From Rhizobium sp. ASV8 (GTDB lineage: Bacteria > Pseudomonadota > Alphaproteobacteria > Rhizobiales > Rhizobiaceae), in NCBI RefSeq assembly GCF_016429255.1, contig NZ_JAELUG010000008.1, positions 31,447 through 95,446 on the forward strand: DNA of 64,000 bases, written 5' to 3'. The notes under the pieces are model-generated. The model did no database searches. It saw only the letters and a program-made list of their open reading frames with translations, and was not told where the DNA came from. Shown here one piece after another: positions 28,454 to 39,370 of this stretch. Position 1 is the first letter of the stretch; each line of letters starts with the position of its first letter. The position numbers were made by a program, and so were the translations under genes.

Positions 28454-29332
28454 ATGTCCATCGAAATTTTGAATCGCGAAGCTCAGGGCGAAATGGTTCA
28501 GTCTTCAAAGGCAACGGTCGAACCGGTTGCCAGCGATGTGCTTGGACGCATCGGAAATCTAGAAACGCGCCTTGCCCGCACGGCGCGCGAAATCGATGCC
28601 GCTCAGGCAGTTCGCTATCGTGTTTTCGTCGAAGAGATGAACGCGCAGCTTCCGGCCGACGCCATGCGTCGGCAGCGTGATATCGATAGCTGGGACGCGA
28701 TTTGCGATCACCTTCTGGTCTTGGACCGTTCGCTCGAGGGCGATCCGGAAGACCAGATCGTCGGCACCTATCGCCTGCTGCGTCAGGAAGTGGCCATGGC
28801 CAATGGCGGCTTCTATTCTTCTTCGGAATTCGACATCGATGCGCTGCTGGCGCGTCATCCCGAAAAGCGCTTCATGGAGCTCGGCCGCTCCTGCGTGTTG
28901 CCGGACTATCGCAACAAGCGCACCGTCGAGCTGCTGTGGCAGGGCAATTGGGCCTATGCGCTGAAGCATGGCATGAGCGCCATGTTCGGCTGCGCCTCGT
29001 TCCCCGGCGTTCTACCGGAACAGCATGCGCTGGCCTTGTCTTTCCTCTATCACAATGTCGTCGCCAAGGATGAATGGGCCGTCGGCGCTCTGCCGTCGCT
29101 CGCCCGCACCATGGATCTGATGCCGGTCGAAGCAGTCAACCCGAAGAAGGCGTTGATGGCGCTGCCGCCGCTGATCAAGGGCTATCTGCGCCTCGGCGCC
29201 ATGGTCGGTTCCACCGCCGTCGTCGATCAGGCCTTCAACACGACCGACGTCCTGATCGTCCTGCCGATCGCCAGCATTTCCGATCGCTACGTCAATTATT
29301 ACGGCGCAGATGCGGGTCGTTTCGCAAGCTGA
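28454..29332 (+). CDS. olsB: L-ornithine N(alpha)-acyltransferase OlsB
   Basis: The first enzyme of ornithine-lipid synthesis, which joins a 3-hydroxyacyl chain from ACP to ornithine to give lyso-ornithine lipid; 292 residues. GGGGAG precedes the ATG at 28454. The GNAT-like N-acyltransferase domain covers about residues 35-200, with REIDAAQAVRYRVFVEEMNA, FMELGRSCVLPDYRNKRTV and MFGCASFPG typical of OlsB. The partner O-acyltransferase OlsA is encoded at 46.2 kb. In S. meliloti both genes are also on the chromosome, at separate loci near tme and miaB respectively. Confidence 0.93.
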   Translation: MSIEILNREAQGEMVQSSKATVEPVASDVLGRIGNLETRLARTAREIDAAQAVRYRVFVEEMNAQLPADAMRRQRDIDSWDAICDHLLVLDRSLEGDPEDQIVGTYRLLRQEVAMANGGFYSSSEFDIDALLARHPEKRFMELGRSCVLPDYRNKRTVELLWQGNWAYALKHGMSAMFGCASFPGVLPEQHALALSFLYHNVVAKDEWAVGALPSLARTMDLMPVEAVNPKKALMALPPLIKGYLRLGAMVGSTAVVDQAFNTTDVLIVLPIASISDRYVNYYGADAGRFAS

Positions 29333-29355
29333 GGTCGCTAAGGCGTTACGACGTC

Positions 29356-30765
29356 TCAGGGAATCGCAAAAATATCGATCGCGTTGGTGATGCCGCGCAG
29401 CGAGACATGATGCGATTGCGGCTTCAGGCCCCGTATCGTCAACAGTTCGGCGGCGCGGATATTTTCCAGCACCGAACTTGTTGCGAATATCTCGCTTGAG
29501 GTCGCCAGATGCTGGACGCGCGAGGCGATATTGACCGTTTGCCCGAAATAGTCCTGTCGCTCGTTGAGGCTGACCGCGATGCACGGTCCTTCGTGGATGC
29601 CGATTTTCAGAAGGAGATCGTCGTTGCCGCGCTCCTTGTTGAGGGTCGACATGGCATCGCGCATCCGCATCGCTGCGGCCAGCGCCCGGTCCGGGGTCGG
29701 GAACGTGGCCATCACGGCGTCACCGATGGTTTTGACGACCGCACCAGCTTCCGCCCCGACGATTTCATGCAGGATACTGAAGTGGGTTTTGACGAGGTCG
29801 AAAGCCGCGAGGTCACCGACCCTCTCGTATAGCTCCGTCGAACCGCGCAGATCGGTGAAAAGAAAAGTGAGGCTGGCGATCTTAAGCCTTTGGTTGATGG
29901 CGATCGTGTCGGTTCGATATATGTCGCGGAAGGTCTGGTTGGAGAGCAGTCGCTTGGCTGTCAGAAATGGCCTGCGGCGACTGAGCAACGTATGAAGCGC
30001 GTCATTGGCGATGCACACGGAAGGCAGGGTGCGAACTTCGGTGTGGTTTTCTATGACGATGCGCAACGGGCCGGGTTTGAGCTCCACCGCATCGCTGAGC
30101 CGATGCAGGCGATCGAATACGAGTGACAGGTTCTGTCGCTCTTTCGACGGTTCGCCCTTCACGTCGATGAACTGCGCACTATGGGTCACCGGTTCGAAGA
30201 TGATGACGAATTCGGCCGGCAGCTGCAGCGACACGACGGCTTTTTCGCCCGCCGGCAGTTCCAGCGTTTCTATGATGAACTGGTCGACTTTTTCCTGATA
30301 GCCTTCGTCGGGAAGATCGACGCCCGAACTCCAGTAGACCTGGCGAAAATATTCCAAAGGCGTCAGGTCATGTGGGTTGTGGGCGCCGATATGGCGTATT
30401 CGCGGGCTGATCGTGAAGGTGACCTCGACCATCTCGTCGAGCGTCGGCTCGTAACCGGCCGCGCACAAAGTACAATTGTAAGTCTCGCTCTGGACGGTTC
30501 GCAGCGACGTATTGGCATCCAGCACGCCGCCGCATCCCGGGCACAACACATTCCAGGACATCTCGAATAAGCCCAGGCGTGCGGTATGCAGGAAAGCGCT
30601 GATGGTTTGCTCTTCGTCGAAACCGTGCTCGGCGGCAAAGGCGAGCGCATTCACACGATTAAGCTTGCGGTCCGGTGCCTCCAGCACCAACCGCTCGATT
30701 GCGTCGGCTATTTCAGGCTGCGCAGAATGGCGCAGCGCTGTGAACAGGGGCTGAGCTTCACTCAT
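29356..30765 (-). CDS. Class III adenylate/guanylate cyclase with N-terminal CxxC pair domain
   Basis: A 469-residue cyclase. An N-terminal domain (about 1-285, DUF5939-like) carries two CxxC pairs (C75/C78 and C98/C101), suggesting a zinc ribbon. The catalytic domain (about 297-465) has the metal-binding aspartates D305 (FTDLRGST) and D349 (KTIGDAVMATF) and DYFGQTVNIASRV. K345 occupies the position usually associated with adenine recognition. No transmembrane helix is seen, so it is a soluble enzyme whose input is unknown. Rhizobia carry many such cyclases. Confidence 0.9.
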   Translation of the reverse strand: MSEAQPLFTALRHSAQPEIADAIERLVLEAPDRKLNRVNALAFAAEHGFDEEQTISAFLHTARLGLFEMSWNVLCPGCGGVLDANTSLRTVQSETYNCTLCAAGYEPTLDEMVEVTFTISPRIRHIGAHNPHDLTPLEYFRQVYWSSGVDLPDEGYQEKVDQFIIETLELPAGEKAVVSLQLPAEFVIIFEPVTHSAQFIDVKGEPSKERQNLSLVFDRLHRLSDAVELKPGPLRIVIENHTEVRTLPSVCIANDALHTLLSRRRPFLTAKRLLSNQTFRDIYRTDTIAINQRLKIASLTFLFTDLRGSTELYERVGDLAAFDLVKTHFSILHEIVGAEAGAVVKTIGDAVMATFPTPDRALAAAMRMRDAMSTLNKERGNDDLLLKIGIHEGPCIAVSLNERQDYFGQTVNIASRVQHLATSSEIFATSSVLENIRAAELLTIRGLKPQSHHVSLRGITNAIDIFAIP

Positions 30766-30834
30766 ACCCCCATCCTACACCTATTTCACAAGGCAGCCAT
30801 CATCTTTATTCGGCCGCCGGCTCTCCAGCGGGGG

Positions 30835-33123
30835 TTAGGCACCGGCACCATAGGCGGCAATGGCAGCCATGTTGACGATATCGGAATCCTTGGCGCCCAT
30901 CGACGTGATCTGCACCGGCTTGTCGAGGCCGACGAGAAGCGGCCCGATGACCGTGGAGCCGCCAAGCTCCTGCAGCATCTTGGTGGAGATCGCCGCCGAG
31001 TGGAATGCCGGCATGATGAGCACGTTAGCTGGCCCGGAAAGCCGCGAGAATGGATAGAGACTCTCCATGATCTTGCGGTTCAGCGCTACGTCAGCCGACA
31101 TTTCGCCGTCGAACTCGAAGTTCACATGGCGCTTGTCGAGGATGCCGACTGCCTCGCGCACCCGCTCCGAGCGCTCGCCCGAGGGATGGCCGAAGGTGGA
31201 GTAGGCAAGCATGGCGACGCGCGGCTCGTAACCCATGCGACGGGCGAAGCCGGCTGCCTCTTCCGCGATCTCCGCCAACTCCTCGGCCGTCGGCATGTCA
31301 TGCACGGCGGTGTCCGCGACGAAGACTGTACGGCCGCGGGCAAGCACGATCGATACGCCGATGACCCGATGCCCCGGCTTGGCGTCGATGCAGCGGCGCA
31401 CATCTTCGAGCGCTGTCGAATAGTTGCGCGTCACGCCCGTCACCATGCCGTCGGCGTCTCCCAAGGCGACCATGCAGGCGGCGAAGTGATTGCGGTCGTT
31501 GTGGATCAGGCGCGTGACGTCGCGGTGCAGATAGCCCTGGCGTTGCAGCCGGGCATAGAGATAGTCGATATAGGTGTCGACCCGCTTGGAAATGCGGGCG
31601 TTGACGATTTCGAGGCCGGGGCGATTGAGATCGATGCCGGCGCGCTCGGCGGTGGAATGGATCAAGTCCTCGCGGCCGAGGAGGATCGCAGTGCCGAGGC
31701 CCTGATTGGCGTAGGAGAGGGCGGCGCGCATGACCTGCTCTTCTTCCGCCTCGGCGAAGACGATGCGCTTCTGATGACGGCGCACACGCTCGTAAAGCTG
31801 CGACAGCGTCGAGGCGATCGGATCGCGCCGGGCTGAAAGCTCGCGGGCATAGGCGTCCATGTCAGGCATTTCGCGCCGGGCGACGCCGCTTTCGATCGCG
31901 GCCTTGGCGACAGCTACCGGAATGGCCGAGATGAGGCGCGGGTCGAATGGCACGGGGATGATATATTGCGGGCCGAAACGCGGGCGCGCGCCTTGATAGG
32001 CGGCGACCACATCATCAGGCACGTCTTCGCGGGCAAGACTCGCCAGTGCGTTGACGGCGGCAATCTTCATCTCGTCGTTAATGGTGGTGGCGCGCACGTC
32101 GAGCGCACCGCGGAAGATATAGGGGAAGCCAAGGACGTTGTTGACCTGGTTCGGATAGTCCGAGCGCCCCGTCGCCATGATCGCATCGTCGCGGATGCGG
32201 GCGACTTCCTCAGGCGTGATTTCCGGGTCGGGATTGGCCATGGCGAAGATGATCGGCTTGTCCGCCATCGAACGAATCATATCTTCCGAGAAGGCATCCT
32301 TTTGCGACAGGCCGAACACGACATCGGCGCCCTTCATCGCTTCGGCCAGCGTGCGCCTGTCGGTCTTGACAGCGTGTGCCGACTTCCACTGGTTCATGCC
32401 TTCGCTGCGGCCCTGATAGATCACGCCCTTGGTGTCGCAGAGAATGATGTTTTCCGGGTTGAAGCCCATCGCCTTGATCAACTCGACGCAGGCGATGGCC
32501 GCGGCACCCGCACCGTTGCACACGAGCTTGGTGGTCTTGAGGTCGCGGCCCGTCAGTTCGAGCGCGTTGATGAGGCCTGCAGCCGCGATGATCGCCGTGC
32601 CATGCTGGTCGTCATGGAAGACCGGGATATCCATGAGCTCGCGCAGCCGCTGTTCGATGATGAAGCAGTCCGGCGCCTTGATATCCTCAAGATTGATGCC
32701 GCCGAAGGAGGGGCCGAGATAGCGCACGCAGTTGATGAATTCGTCGACATTTTCCGTGTCGATTTCGAGATCGATCGAATCGACGTCGGCAAAGCGCTTG
32801 AAGAGAACGGCCTTGCCTTCCATGACAGGCTTGGAAGCCAGAGCGCCGAGATTGCCGAGGCCGAGAATGGCCGTGCCGTTCGAGATGACAGCGACCATGT
32901 TTCCACGCGACGTGTAGTCGTAAGCCGTGGCGGGATCGGCGGCGATCGCCTTCACCGGAACGGCAACGCCGGGTGAGTAGGCAAGGGAAAGATCGCGTTG
33001 CGTCGCCATGGGCTTGGTTGGGTTGATCTCAAGCTTGCCGGGGCGGCCTTGCTTGTGGAAGTCCAGTGCTTCCTGATCCGTGATCCCCGTTCCCGGACGC
33101 GATTTGCTCTTGCTGTCAGCCAT
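30835..33123 (-). CDS. maeB: NADP-dependent malic enzyme with phosphotransacetylase-like domain (MaeB/Tme type)
   Basis: A 762-residue chimeric malic enzyme that decarboxylates malate to pyruvate. The catalytic half (about 1-430) has the start [37 protein letters not shown] and a nucleotide-binding region with [12 protein letters not shown]. The second half (about 440-762) is a phosphotransacetylase-like domain ending in the [12 protein letters not shown] region; in relatives it is regulatory or structural. Its position beside mutS and near olsB matches S. meliloti tme, the NADP enzyme, but NADP versus NAD use cannot be proven here. Confidence 0.93.
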   Translation of the reverse strand: MADSKSKSRPGTGITDQEALDFHKQGRPGKLEINPTKPMATQRDLSLAYSPGVAVPVKAIAADPATAYDYTSRGNMVAVISNGTAILGLGNLGALASKPVMEGKAVLFKRFADVDSIDLEIDTENVDEFINCVRYLGPSFGGINLEDIKAPDCFIIEQRLRELMDIPVFHDDQHGTAIIAAAGLINALELTGRDLKTTKLVCNGAGAAAIACVELIKAMGFNPENIILCDTKGVIYQGRSEGMNQWKSAHAVKTDRRTLAEAMKGADVVFGLSQKDAFSEDMIRSMADKPIIFAMANPDPEITPEEVARIRDDAIMATGRSDYPNQVNNVLGFPYIFRGALDVRATTINDEMKIAAVNALASLAREDVPDDVVAAYQGARPRFGPQYIIPVPFDPRLISAIPVAVAKAAIESGVARREMPDMDAYARELSARRDPIASTLSQLYERVRRHQKRIVFAEAEEEQVMRAALSYANQGLGTAILLGREDLIHSTAERAGIDLNRPGLEIVNARISKRVDTYIDYLYARLQRQGYLHRDVTRLIHNDRNHFAACMVALGDADGMVTGVTRNYSTALEDVRRCIDAKPGHRVIGVSIVLARGRTVFVADTAVHDMPTAEELAEIAEEAAGFARRMGYEPRVAMLAYSTFGHPSGERSERVREAVGILDKRHVNFEFDGEMSADVALNRKIMESLYPFSRLSGPANVLIMPAFHSAAISTKMLQELGGSTVIGPLLVGLDKPVQITSMGAKDSDIVNMAAIAAYGAGA

Positions 33124-33235
33124 TGTTCCTCCAAACCTCCTGTGGGCGACCGGTCCCTCTTGCCCGATAGCTGTTGTCTTCTATACCGGCGCACGGATAG
33201 GGTGACACCTCATTTTTTGGAAAAACTGCACCTCC

Positions 33236-35977
33236 GTGAACGAACGTATAGCCACCAATATCGATGCTTTCTCGGCCGCCGAGCTTGCCTCGGAGGAAAG
33301 CCGCGCTTCGGCAACTCCGATGATGGAGCAATATATCGAGATCAAGGCGAACAATCCCGGTTCGCTCCTGTTCTATCGCATGGGCGATTTCTATGAGTTG
33401 TTCTTCGAGGACGCCATCGACGCCTCGCGTGCGCTCGGCATCACGCTGACCAAGCGCGGCCAGCACATGGGGCAGGACATCCCGATGTGCGGCGTGCCGG
33501 TTCATGCTGCCGACGATTATCTGCAAAAGCTGATTTCTCTGGGTTTCCGCGTTGCCGTCTGCGAGCAGGTGGAAGATCCGGCCGAGGCGAAGAAGCGCGG
33601 CGGCAAGTCCGTGGTGCGCCGTGATGTCGTGCGCCTGGTAACGCCGGGTACGATCACCGAAGAAAAGCTGCTTTCGCCTTCGGAATCCAACTATCTGATG
33701 ACGCTGACGCGCATTCGCGGCGGCGCAGAGCCGCAGCTTGCGCTCGCCTGGATCGATATTTCCACGGGCGTCTTCCGCCTCGCCGAGACGGAAGCCTCGC
33801 GGCTGCTCGCAGATATCCTGCGCATCGATCCGAGAGAGCTGATCCTGCCGGACACGATGTTCCATGATCCGGAATTGAAACCGGTTTTCGACATCCTCGG
33901 CCGCACCGCCGTCCCGCAGCCGGCCGTGTTGTTCGACAGCGCCAGTGCCGAGGGGCGGATTACCCGCTATTTCGGCGTGTCGACGCTCGATGGTTTCGGC
34001 ACCTTCAGCCGCGCCGAACTGGCCGCTGCTGCAGCCGCCATCGCCTATGTCGAAAAGACCCAGCTTGCCGAGCGTCCGCCGCTCGGTCTGCCGGAGCGCG
34101 AAAGCGGTGCCTCCACTCTTTTTATCGACCCGGCCACCCGAGCCAATCTCGAACTGGTGCGTACGCTTTCCGGCGATCGCAACGGTTCGCTGTTGAAGGC
34201 GATCGATCGCACCGTCACCGGCGGCGGCGCTCGCCTCCTCGCCGAACGGCTGATGTCGCCGCTGACCGACCCCCAGCGCATCAACGAACGCCTGGATTCG
34301 ATCGGATTTCTGGTCGAGGAACCTTCGCTGTCGAGCGATCTGCGCGCTGCGCTGAAGCATGTACCCGATATGCCGCGCGCCTTGTCGCGCCTTGCGCTTG
34401 ACCGAGGCGGACCGCGTGATCTCTGGGCAATCCGCCAGGGTCTTGGCGCTGCTGGCGATATCGCGCGTATGCTTGGCTCTGCCCTCCTGCCGGAGGAATT
34501 GAAGGCTGCATTGGCCGGCCTCGTTGCCTTGCCTGCCGGTCTCGAAGCGCTGCTTGCCGCGACGCTTGCAGATGAGCTGCCCCTCTTGAAGCGGGATGGT
34601 GGTTTCCTGCGGGAAGGGGCGAATGCCGAACTGGACGAGGTGAGGGCGCTCCGCGACCAGTCGCGCCGCGTCATCGCCGGGCTGCAGCTGCAATATGCCG
34701 ATGAAACCGGCATCAAGTCGCTGAAGATCAAGCATAACAACGTGCTTGGCTACTTCATCGAGGTCACGGCCGGCAACGCCGGTCCGATGACGGATACCAG
34801 CGAGGCCAAGGCACGCTTCATCCATCGCCAGACCATGGCGAATGCCATGCGCTTCACCACGACCGAGCTTGCCGATTTGGAGAGCCGCATCGCCAACGCC
34901 GCCGACAAGGCGCTCGCGATCGAGCTCGAGGCCTTCGATTGTATGGTGGCTGCTGTCGTGGCCGATGCCGAAGCGATCAAGGCCGGCGCCCGCGCCCTGT
35001 CGGTGATCGATGTCGCGGCGGGGCTTGCGCTGCTGGCCGAAGAGCAGGCCTATTGCCGACCTGTCGTCGATGGCAGCCGCATGTTCGCCATCGAAGGTGG
35101 CCGTCATCCTGTGGTGGAACAGGCCCTGCGCCGTCAGGCGGGTGGACCCTTCGTTGCCAACAATTGCGATCTCTCGCCGAAGTCCGATGGCAAGGATGGC
35201 GCCATCTGGCTTCTGACCGGCCCGAACATGGGCGGTAAATCGACCTTCCTGCGCCAGAATGCGCTGATCGCCATTCTCGCGCAGATGGGCGCCTTCGTTC
35301 CGGCGGCATCCGCTCATATCGGCATCGTCGACCGGCTGTTCTCGCGCGTCGGCGCGTCCGACGATCTGGCGCGGGGACGTTCGACCTTCATGGTCGAGAT
35401 GGTCGAGACGGCGGCGATCCTCAATCAGGCGACCGAACGCTCTCTCGTCATCCTCGACGAGATCGGTCGAGGCACTGCGACTTTCGACGGCCTTTCCATC
35501 GCCTGGGCTGCCGTCGAGCATCTGCATGAGGCCAATCGATGCCGTGGTCTCTTCGCCACGCATTTTCATGAGCTGACCGTCTTGTCGGAAAAGCTCGGCC
35601 GGCTTTCCAACGCCACCATGCGCGTCAAGGAATGGGATGGCGATGTCATCTTCCTGCATGAGGTCGGGCCGGGGGCTGCCGACCGCTCCTATGGCATCCA
35701 GGTGGCGCGTCTTGCCGGCCTGCCGGCTTCGGTGGTTGCGCGCGCCCGCGACGTTCTGACGCGGCTTGAAGATGCGGACCGCAAGAATCCGGCAAGCCAG
35801 CTCATCGATGATCTGCCTCTCTTCCAGGTCGCGGTTCGCCGCGAGGAGGCCGTGGGACGGCGCGAGCCGTCCAAGGTCGAAGAGAGGTTGAAGACACTCG
35901 ACCTCGATGACCTTACGCCGCGGGCCGCCCTCGATGTGCTCTACGAGCTGAAGAAAACTCTGAACAAAGCCGGCTGA
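33236..35977 (+). CDS. mutS: DNA mismatch repair protein MutS
   Basis: A 913-residue mismatch-recognition ATPase. The start is a GTG at 33236 with a weak ribosome site. The mismatch-binding domain carries [15 protein letters not shown] (Phe-x-Glu motif) and LTKRGQHMG; the clamp and core follow. The ATPase has Walker [15 protein letters not shown], then [20 protein letters not shown], the Walker [15 protein letters not shown] and LFATHFHEL. The length is normal for alphaproteobacteria. It is divergent from maeB and leads the run mutS-glnD-murJ. Confidence 0.97.
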   Translation: MNERIATNIDAFSAAELASEESRASATPMMEQYIEIKANNPGSLLFYRMGDFYELFFEDAIDASRALGITLTKRGQHMGQDIPMCGVPVHAADDYLQKLISLGFRVAVCEQVEDPAEAKKRGGKSVVRRDVVRLVTPGTITEEKLLSPSESNYLMTLTRIRGGAEPQLALAWIDISTGVFRLAETEASRLLADILRIDPRELILPDTMFHDPELKPVFDILGRTAVPQPAVLFDSASAEGRITRYFGVSTLDGFGTFSRAELAAAAAAIAYVEKTQLAERPPLGLPERESGASTLFIDPATRANLELVRTLSGDRNGSLLKAIDRTVTGGGARLLAERLMSPLTDPQRINERLDSIGFLVEEPSLSSDLRAALKHVPDMPRALSRLALDRGGPRDLWAIRQGLGAAGDIARMLGSALLPEELKAALAGLVALPAGLEALLAATLADELPLLKRDGGFLREGANAELDEVRALRDQSRRVIAGLQLQYADETGIKSLKIKHNNVLGYFIEVTAGNAGPMTDTSEAKARFIHRQTMANAMRFTTTELADLESRIANAADKALAIELEAFDCMVAAVVADAEAIKAGARALSVIDVAAGLALLAEEQAYCRPVVDGSRMFAIEGGRHPVVEQALRRQAGGPFVANNCDLSPKSDGKDGAIWLLTGPNMGGKSTFLRQNALIAILAQMGAFVPAASAHIGIVDRLFSRVGASDDLARGRSTFMVEMVETAAILNQATERSLVILDEIGRGTATFDGLSIAWAAVEHLHEANRCRGLFATHFHELTVLSEKLGRLSNATMRVKEWDGDVIFLHEVGPGAADRSYGIQVARLAGLPASVVARARDVLTRLEDADRKNPASQLIDDLPLFQVAVRREEAVGRREPSKVEERLKTLDLDDLTPRAALDVLYELKKTLNKAG

Positions 35978-36004
35978 TCGAAGGCGACTTCCAAGGACAA
36001 AAGC

Positions 36005-36298
36005 ATGCATCTCGAAAATCTTCTTGCCGAAGTCCGCATCCTGGCCGAGCGCTTTTCGCCGATCGCCGCCCGCGGTAAGATCTGCGGTGAGGGCGAGCCG
36101 CCGGATTGCGAATCCGACCGCGGCCTTCTCAATATTACTTTGTCGTGCAGCCGCATTTCCGACATCTGTTCCAGTATCGCCAGGGCCGGTTATTGGGAGT
36201 GCGAGCGCGAAATGGTGACGCAGATCGGTGCCCAATCGCGCAACATACTGCATAGCCTGAACGAGCTCAGGCGGTCGCTCGAGATGCCAAGGCCCTAA
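36005..36298 (+). CDS. Small hypothetical protein between mutS and glnD
   Basis: A 97-residue open frame on the same strand as mutS and glnD, 27 bp after the mutS stop, with AAGGA eight bases before its ATG. Codon third positions are GC-rich as in neighbouring genes. The protein has four cysteines (residues 28, 35, 48 and 55), an acidic CGEGEPPDCESDRG stretch, and a predicted helical C-terminal half (EMVTQIGAQSRNILHSLNEL). No family is recognised. Confidence 0.55.
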   Translation: MHLENLLAEVRILAERFSPIAARGKICGEGEPPDCESDRGLLNITLSCSRISDICSSIARAGYWECEREMVTQIGAQSRNILHSLNELRRSLEMPRP

Positions 36299-36454
36299 AA
36301 CTGCCGATTTCTGCGTCGATTGCCGTCACGCTTCGTCAACCTTGACCCGATAGAAATACCGAGATCGTCGGTGCCGCAGGGTTTGCTTCAGGCCGGATGG
36401 TGAATGCGGGCGCAGATTGCCTGTGTCATTCGCCGGGCAAAGAGGCTATAGCGC

Positions 36455-39370
36455 ATGCAGACGACAAGACAGGCGCGCCGGCGGTGGCCCGCCGTCAAAG
36501 AACAGGAATCCGGTCGGCAGAGCATGGAAATGCATGACATCGATTTTCCGGCTATTCTCGACGTTTCCGCGCTAAGGGCGGAATGCGAGGCACTTGCCAA
36601 ACGCCATCTGGACAAGAACGACGAACGGTCGGCCTTGCTTGCCCTTCTGAAAAAGGCGAGCCTGGAAGGGCGCGAAGAGGCGCGGCGTTTGCTGGCGGCT
36701 CAGGGCGGCGGCCTGGATTGCGCGCATCGCATATCCTGGCTGCAGGACCAGATCATCACGGCTCTCTACGATTTTACCGTCCATCACGTCTACCCGAAGC
36801 AGGCCGGAAGCTTCTCCGTGACCGCCGTCGGCGGCTATGGCCGCGATACGCTGGCGCCGGGTTCGGATATCGATCTTCTTTTCCTCTTCCACCCGAAGCC
36901 GGACAGCGAGACCCACAAGGCTGTCGAGTTCATTCTCTACATGCTCTGGGACATGGGTTTCAAAGTCGGCCACGCCACCCGCACGGTCGAGGAATGTATC
37001 CGGCAGGCCAAGTCCGATATGACGGTGAGAACCGCTGTTCTCGAAACCCGCTATATCTGTGGCAACGAGCCGTTGACGCGGGAGCTGCAGGCGCGCTTCG
37101 ACAAGGAAATCGTCACCAACACCGGCCCGGAATTCATCGCCGCCAAGCTGGCCGAGCGTGACGAGCGCCACCGCAAGGCGGGCGACACCCGCTATCTGGT
37201 CGAGCCGAATGTCAAGGAAGGCAAGGGCGGCCTGCGCGATCTGCATACGCTGTTCTGGATCTCGAAGTATTATTATCACGTCCGCGATCCTGTCGAATTG
37301 GTAAAGCTTGGCGTGCTGTCGAAGCAGGAATACCGCCTCTTCGAGAAGGCGGAGGATTTCCTCTGGGCCGTGCGCTGCCACATGCATTTCCTGACCGGCA
37401 AGGCGGAAGAGCGGCTCTCCTTCGATATCCAGCGCGATATCGCGGCAGCGCTCGACTATCATGCGCGCCCAGGGCTATCAGCCGTCGAGCGCTTCATGAA
37501 ACACTACTTCCTTGTTGCCAAGGATGTCGGCGATCTCACCCGCATCCTTTGTGCGGCGCTTGAGGATCAGCAGGCAAAGGCAACGCCGGGGCTGACCGGC
37601 GTCATCAGCCGTTTCGCCAATCGCTCGCGCAAGATCCCCGGCACCGTCGAGTTCGTCGAAGATCGCGGCCGCATTGCGCTTGCCAATCCCGATGTCTTCA
37701 AGCGCGATCCTGTGAGCCTCATCAGGCTGTTCTTCGTCGCCGATATCAACGGGCTGGAATTCCATCCGGATGCGCTGAAGCGCGTCACGCGCTCGCTGAA
37801 CCTGATCGACAACGATCTGCGCGAGAACGAGGAGGCGAACCGGCTTTTCCTCTCCATCCTGACGTCGAAGCGCGATCCGGCACTGATCCTGCGCCGCATG
37901 AACGAGGCCGGCGTGCTCGGCCGCTTCATCCCGGAATTCGGCAAGATCGTCTCGATGATGCAGTTCAACATGTATCATCACTATACGGTGGATGAGCACC
38001 TGATCCGCGCCGTCGAGGTACTGTCGGAGATCGATAAGGGCAAGGCCGAGGATATCCATCCGCTGACCAACAAGCTGATGCCCGGCATCGAGGATCGCGA
38101 TGCGCTCTACGTTGCCGTGCTTCTGCACGATATCGCCAAGGGGCGCGAGGAAGATCACTCGGAAGCCGGTGCCAAGGTCGCACGCAAGCTCTGCCCGCGC
38201 TTTGGCCTTTCACCGAAGCAGACGGAGCTTGTGGTCTGGCTGATCGCCGAGCATCTGACCATGTCGATGGTCGCCCAGACGCGCGACCTGACGGACCGCA
38301 AGACGATCATCGATTTCGCCGACCGGGTCCAATCGCTGGACCGGCTGAAGATGCTGCTGATCCTGACGGTCTGCGATATCCGTGCCGTCGGCCCGGGCGT
38401 GTGGAACGGCTGGAAGGGCCAGTTGCTGCGCACACTTTATTATGAGACCGAGTTGTTGCTGGCCGGCGGCTTCTCGGAAGTGTCGCGCAAGGAGCGCGCC
38501 GAGGCCGCCGCCCTGGCGCTCGACGAGGCGCTTTCGGACTGGAGCCAGAAGGATCGCAACGCTTACGTCAAACTGCACTATCAGCCTTATCTTCTCTCCG
38601 TGCCGCTCGAAGATCAGATCCGCCACACGAAGTTCATCCGCCAGACCGACAAGTCCGGCAAGGTGCTCGCCACCATGGTGCGCACCGACAGTTTCCATGC
38701 CATCACCGAGATCACCGTGCTCTCGCCTGACCATCCGCGTCTCTTGACCGTGATCGCCGGAGCTTGTGCGGCAGCGGGGGCCAATATCGCCGATGCGCAG
38801 ATCTTCACCACGGCCGATGGCCGCGCGCTCGATACCATCCATGTCAGCCGCGAATTCGCCGACGATGCCGACGAGCTGCGCCGCGCCGGCACGATAGGCA
38901 AGATGATCGAAGACGTGCTCGCCGGCCGCAAGCGACTGCCTGAGGTCATCGCCACGCGTTCGAAGAACCGCCGCAAGAACAAGGCTTTTGTCATTCCGCC
39001 GTCGGTGATCATCTCCAACAGCCTCTCAAACAAGTTCACGGTCATCGAGGTGGAGTGCCTCGACCGGACCGGCCTCCTGTCGGAAATAACGGCCGTCCTC
39101 TCTGATCTGTCGCTCGATATTCAGTCGGCGCGCATCACCACCTTCGGCGAGAAGGTCATCGACACCTTCTACGTTACCGATCTCGTCGGACAGAAGATTG
39201 CCAACGAAAACAAGCGGGCCAACATTACCGCGCGCCTCAAGGCTGTGATGGCGGGTGAGGAGGACGAAATGCGGGAACGCATGCCGTCCGGCATCATTGC
39301 GCCCGCCGCCACGCGCGGCAGTGCCGTCGAAAATCCAGATATCGAAAAGAAAGCCGGTTCAGCCGCATGA
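36455..39370 (+). CDS. glnD: Bifunctional uridylyltransferase/uridylyl-removing enzyme GlnD
   Basis: The nitrogen sensor that uridylylates PII when glutamine is low and removes UMP when it is high. It has 971 residues from the ATG at 36455, which has AAAGAGG upstream; an ATG at 36524 (948 residues) fits the N-terminus expected from other rhizobia and is a real alternative. The nucleotidyltransferase motif is [19 protein letters not shown], the HD domain has VLLHDIAKG and the ACT domains cover roughly 730-810 and 845-930. It overlaps murJ by 4 bp; in S. meliloti glnD and mviN form an essential operon. Confidence 0.96.
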   Translation: MQTTRQARRRWPAVKEQESGRQSMEMHDIDFPAILDVSALRAECEALAKRHLDKNDERSALLALLKKASLEGREEARRLLAAQGGGLDCAHRISWLQDQIITALYDFTVHHVYPKQAGSFSVTAVGGYGRDTLAPGSDIDLLFLFHPKPDSETHKAVEFILYMLWDMGFKVGHATRTVEECIRQAKSDMTVRTAVLETRYICGNEPLTRELQARFDKEIVTNTGPEFIAAKLAERDERHRKAGDTRYLVEPNVKEGKGGLRDLHTLFWISKYYYHVRDPVELVKLGVLSKQEYRLFEKAEDFLWAVRCHMHFLTGKAEERLSFDIQRDIAAALDYHARPGLSAVERFMKHYFLVAKDVGDLTRILCAALEDQQAKATPGLTGVISRFANRSRKIPGTVEFVEDRGRIALANPDVFKRDPVSLIRLFFVADINGLEFHPDALKRVTRSLNLIDNDLRENEEANRLFLSILTSKRDPALILRRMNEAGVLGRFIPEFGKIVSMMQFNMYHHYTVDEHLIRAVEVLSEIDKGKAEDIHPLTNKLMPGIEDRDALYVAVLLHDIAKGREEDHSEAGAKVARKLCPRFGLSPKQTELVVWLIAEHLTMSMVAQTRDLTDRKTIIDFADRVQSLDRLKMLLILTVCDIRAVGPGVWNGWKGQLLRTLYYETELLLAGGFSEVSRKERAEAAALALDEALSDWSQKDRNAYVKLHYQPYLLSVPLEDQIRHTKFIRQTDKSGKVLATMVRTDSFHAITEITVLSPDHPRLLTVIAGACAAAGANIADAQIFTTADGRALDTIHVSREFADDADELRRAGTIGKMIEDVLAGRKRLPEVIATRSKNRRKNKAFVIPPSVIISNSLSNKFTVIEVECLDRTGLLSEITAVLSDLSLDIQSARITTFGEKVIDTFYVTDLVGQKIANENKRANITARLKAVMAGEEDEMRERMPSGIIAPAATRGSAVENPDIEKKAGSAA

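Noticed and set aside
33116..36253. 1045-codon minus-strand frame opposite mutS
   Set aside because: Very long but fully antisense to mutS, rich in Arg, Gly and His without any motif; typical GC-rich shadow.
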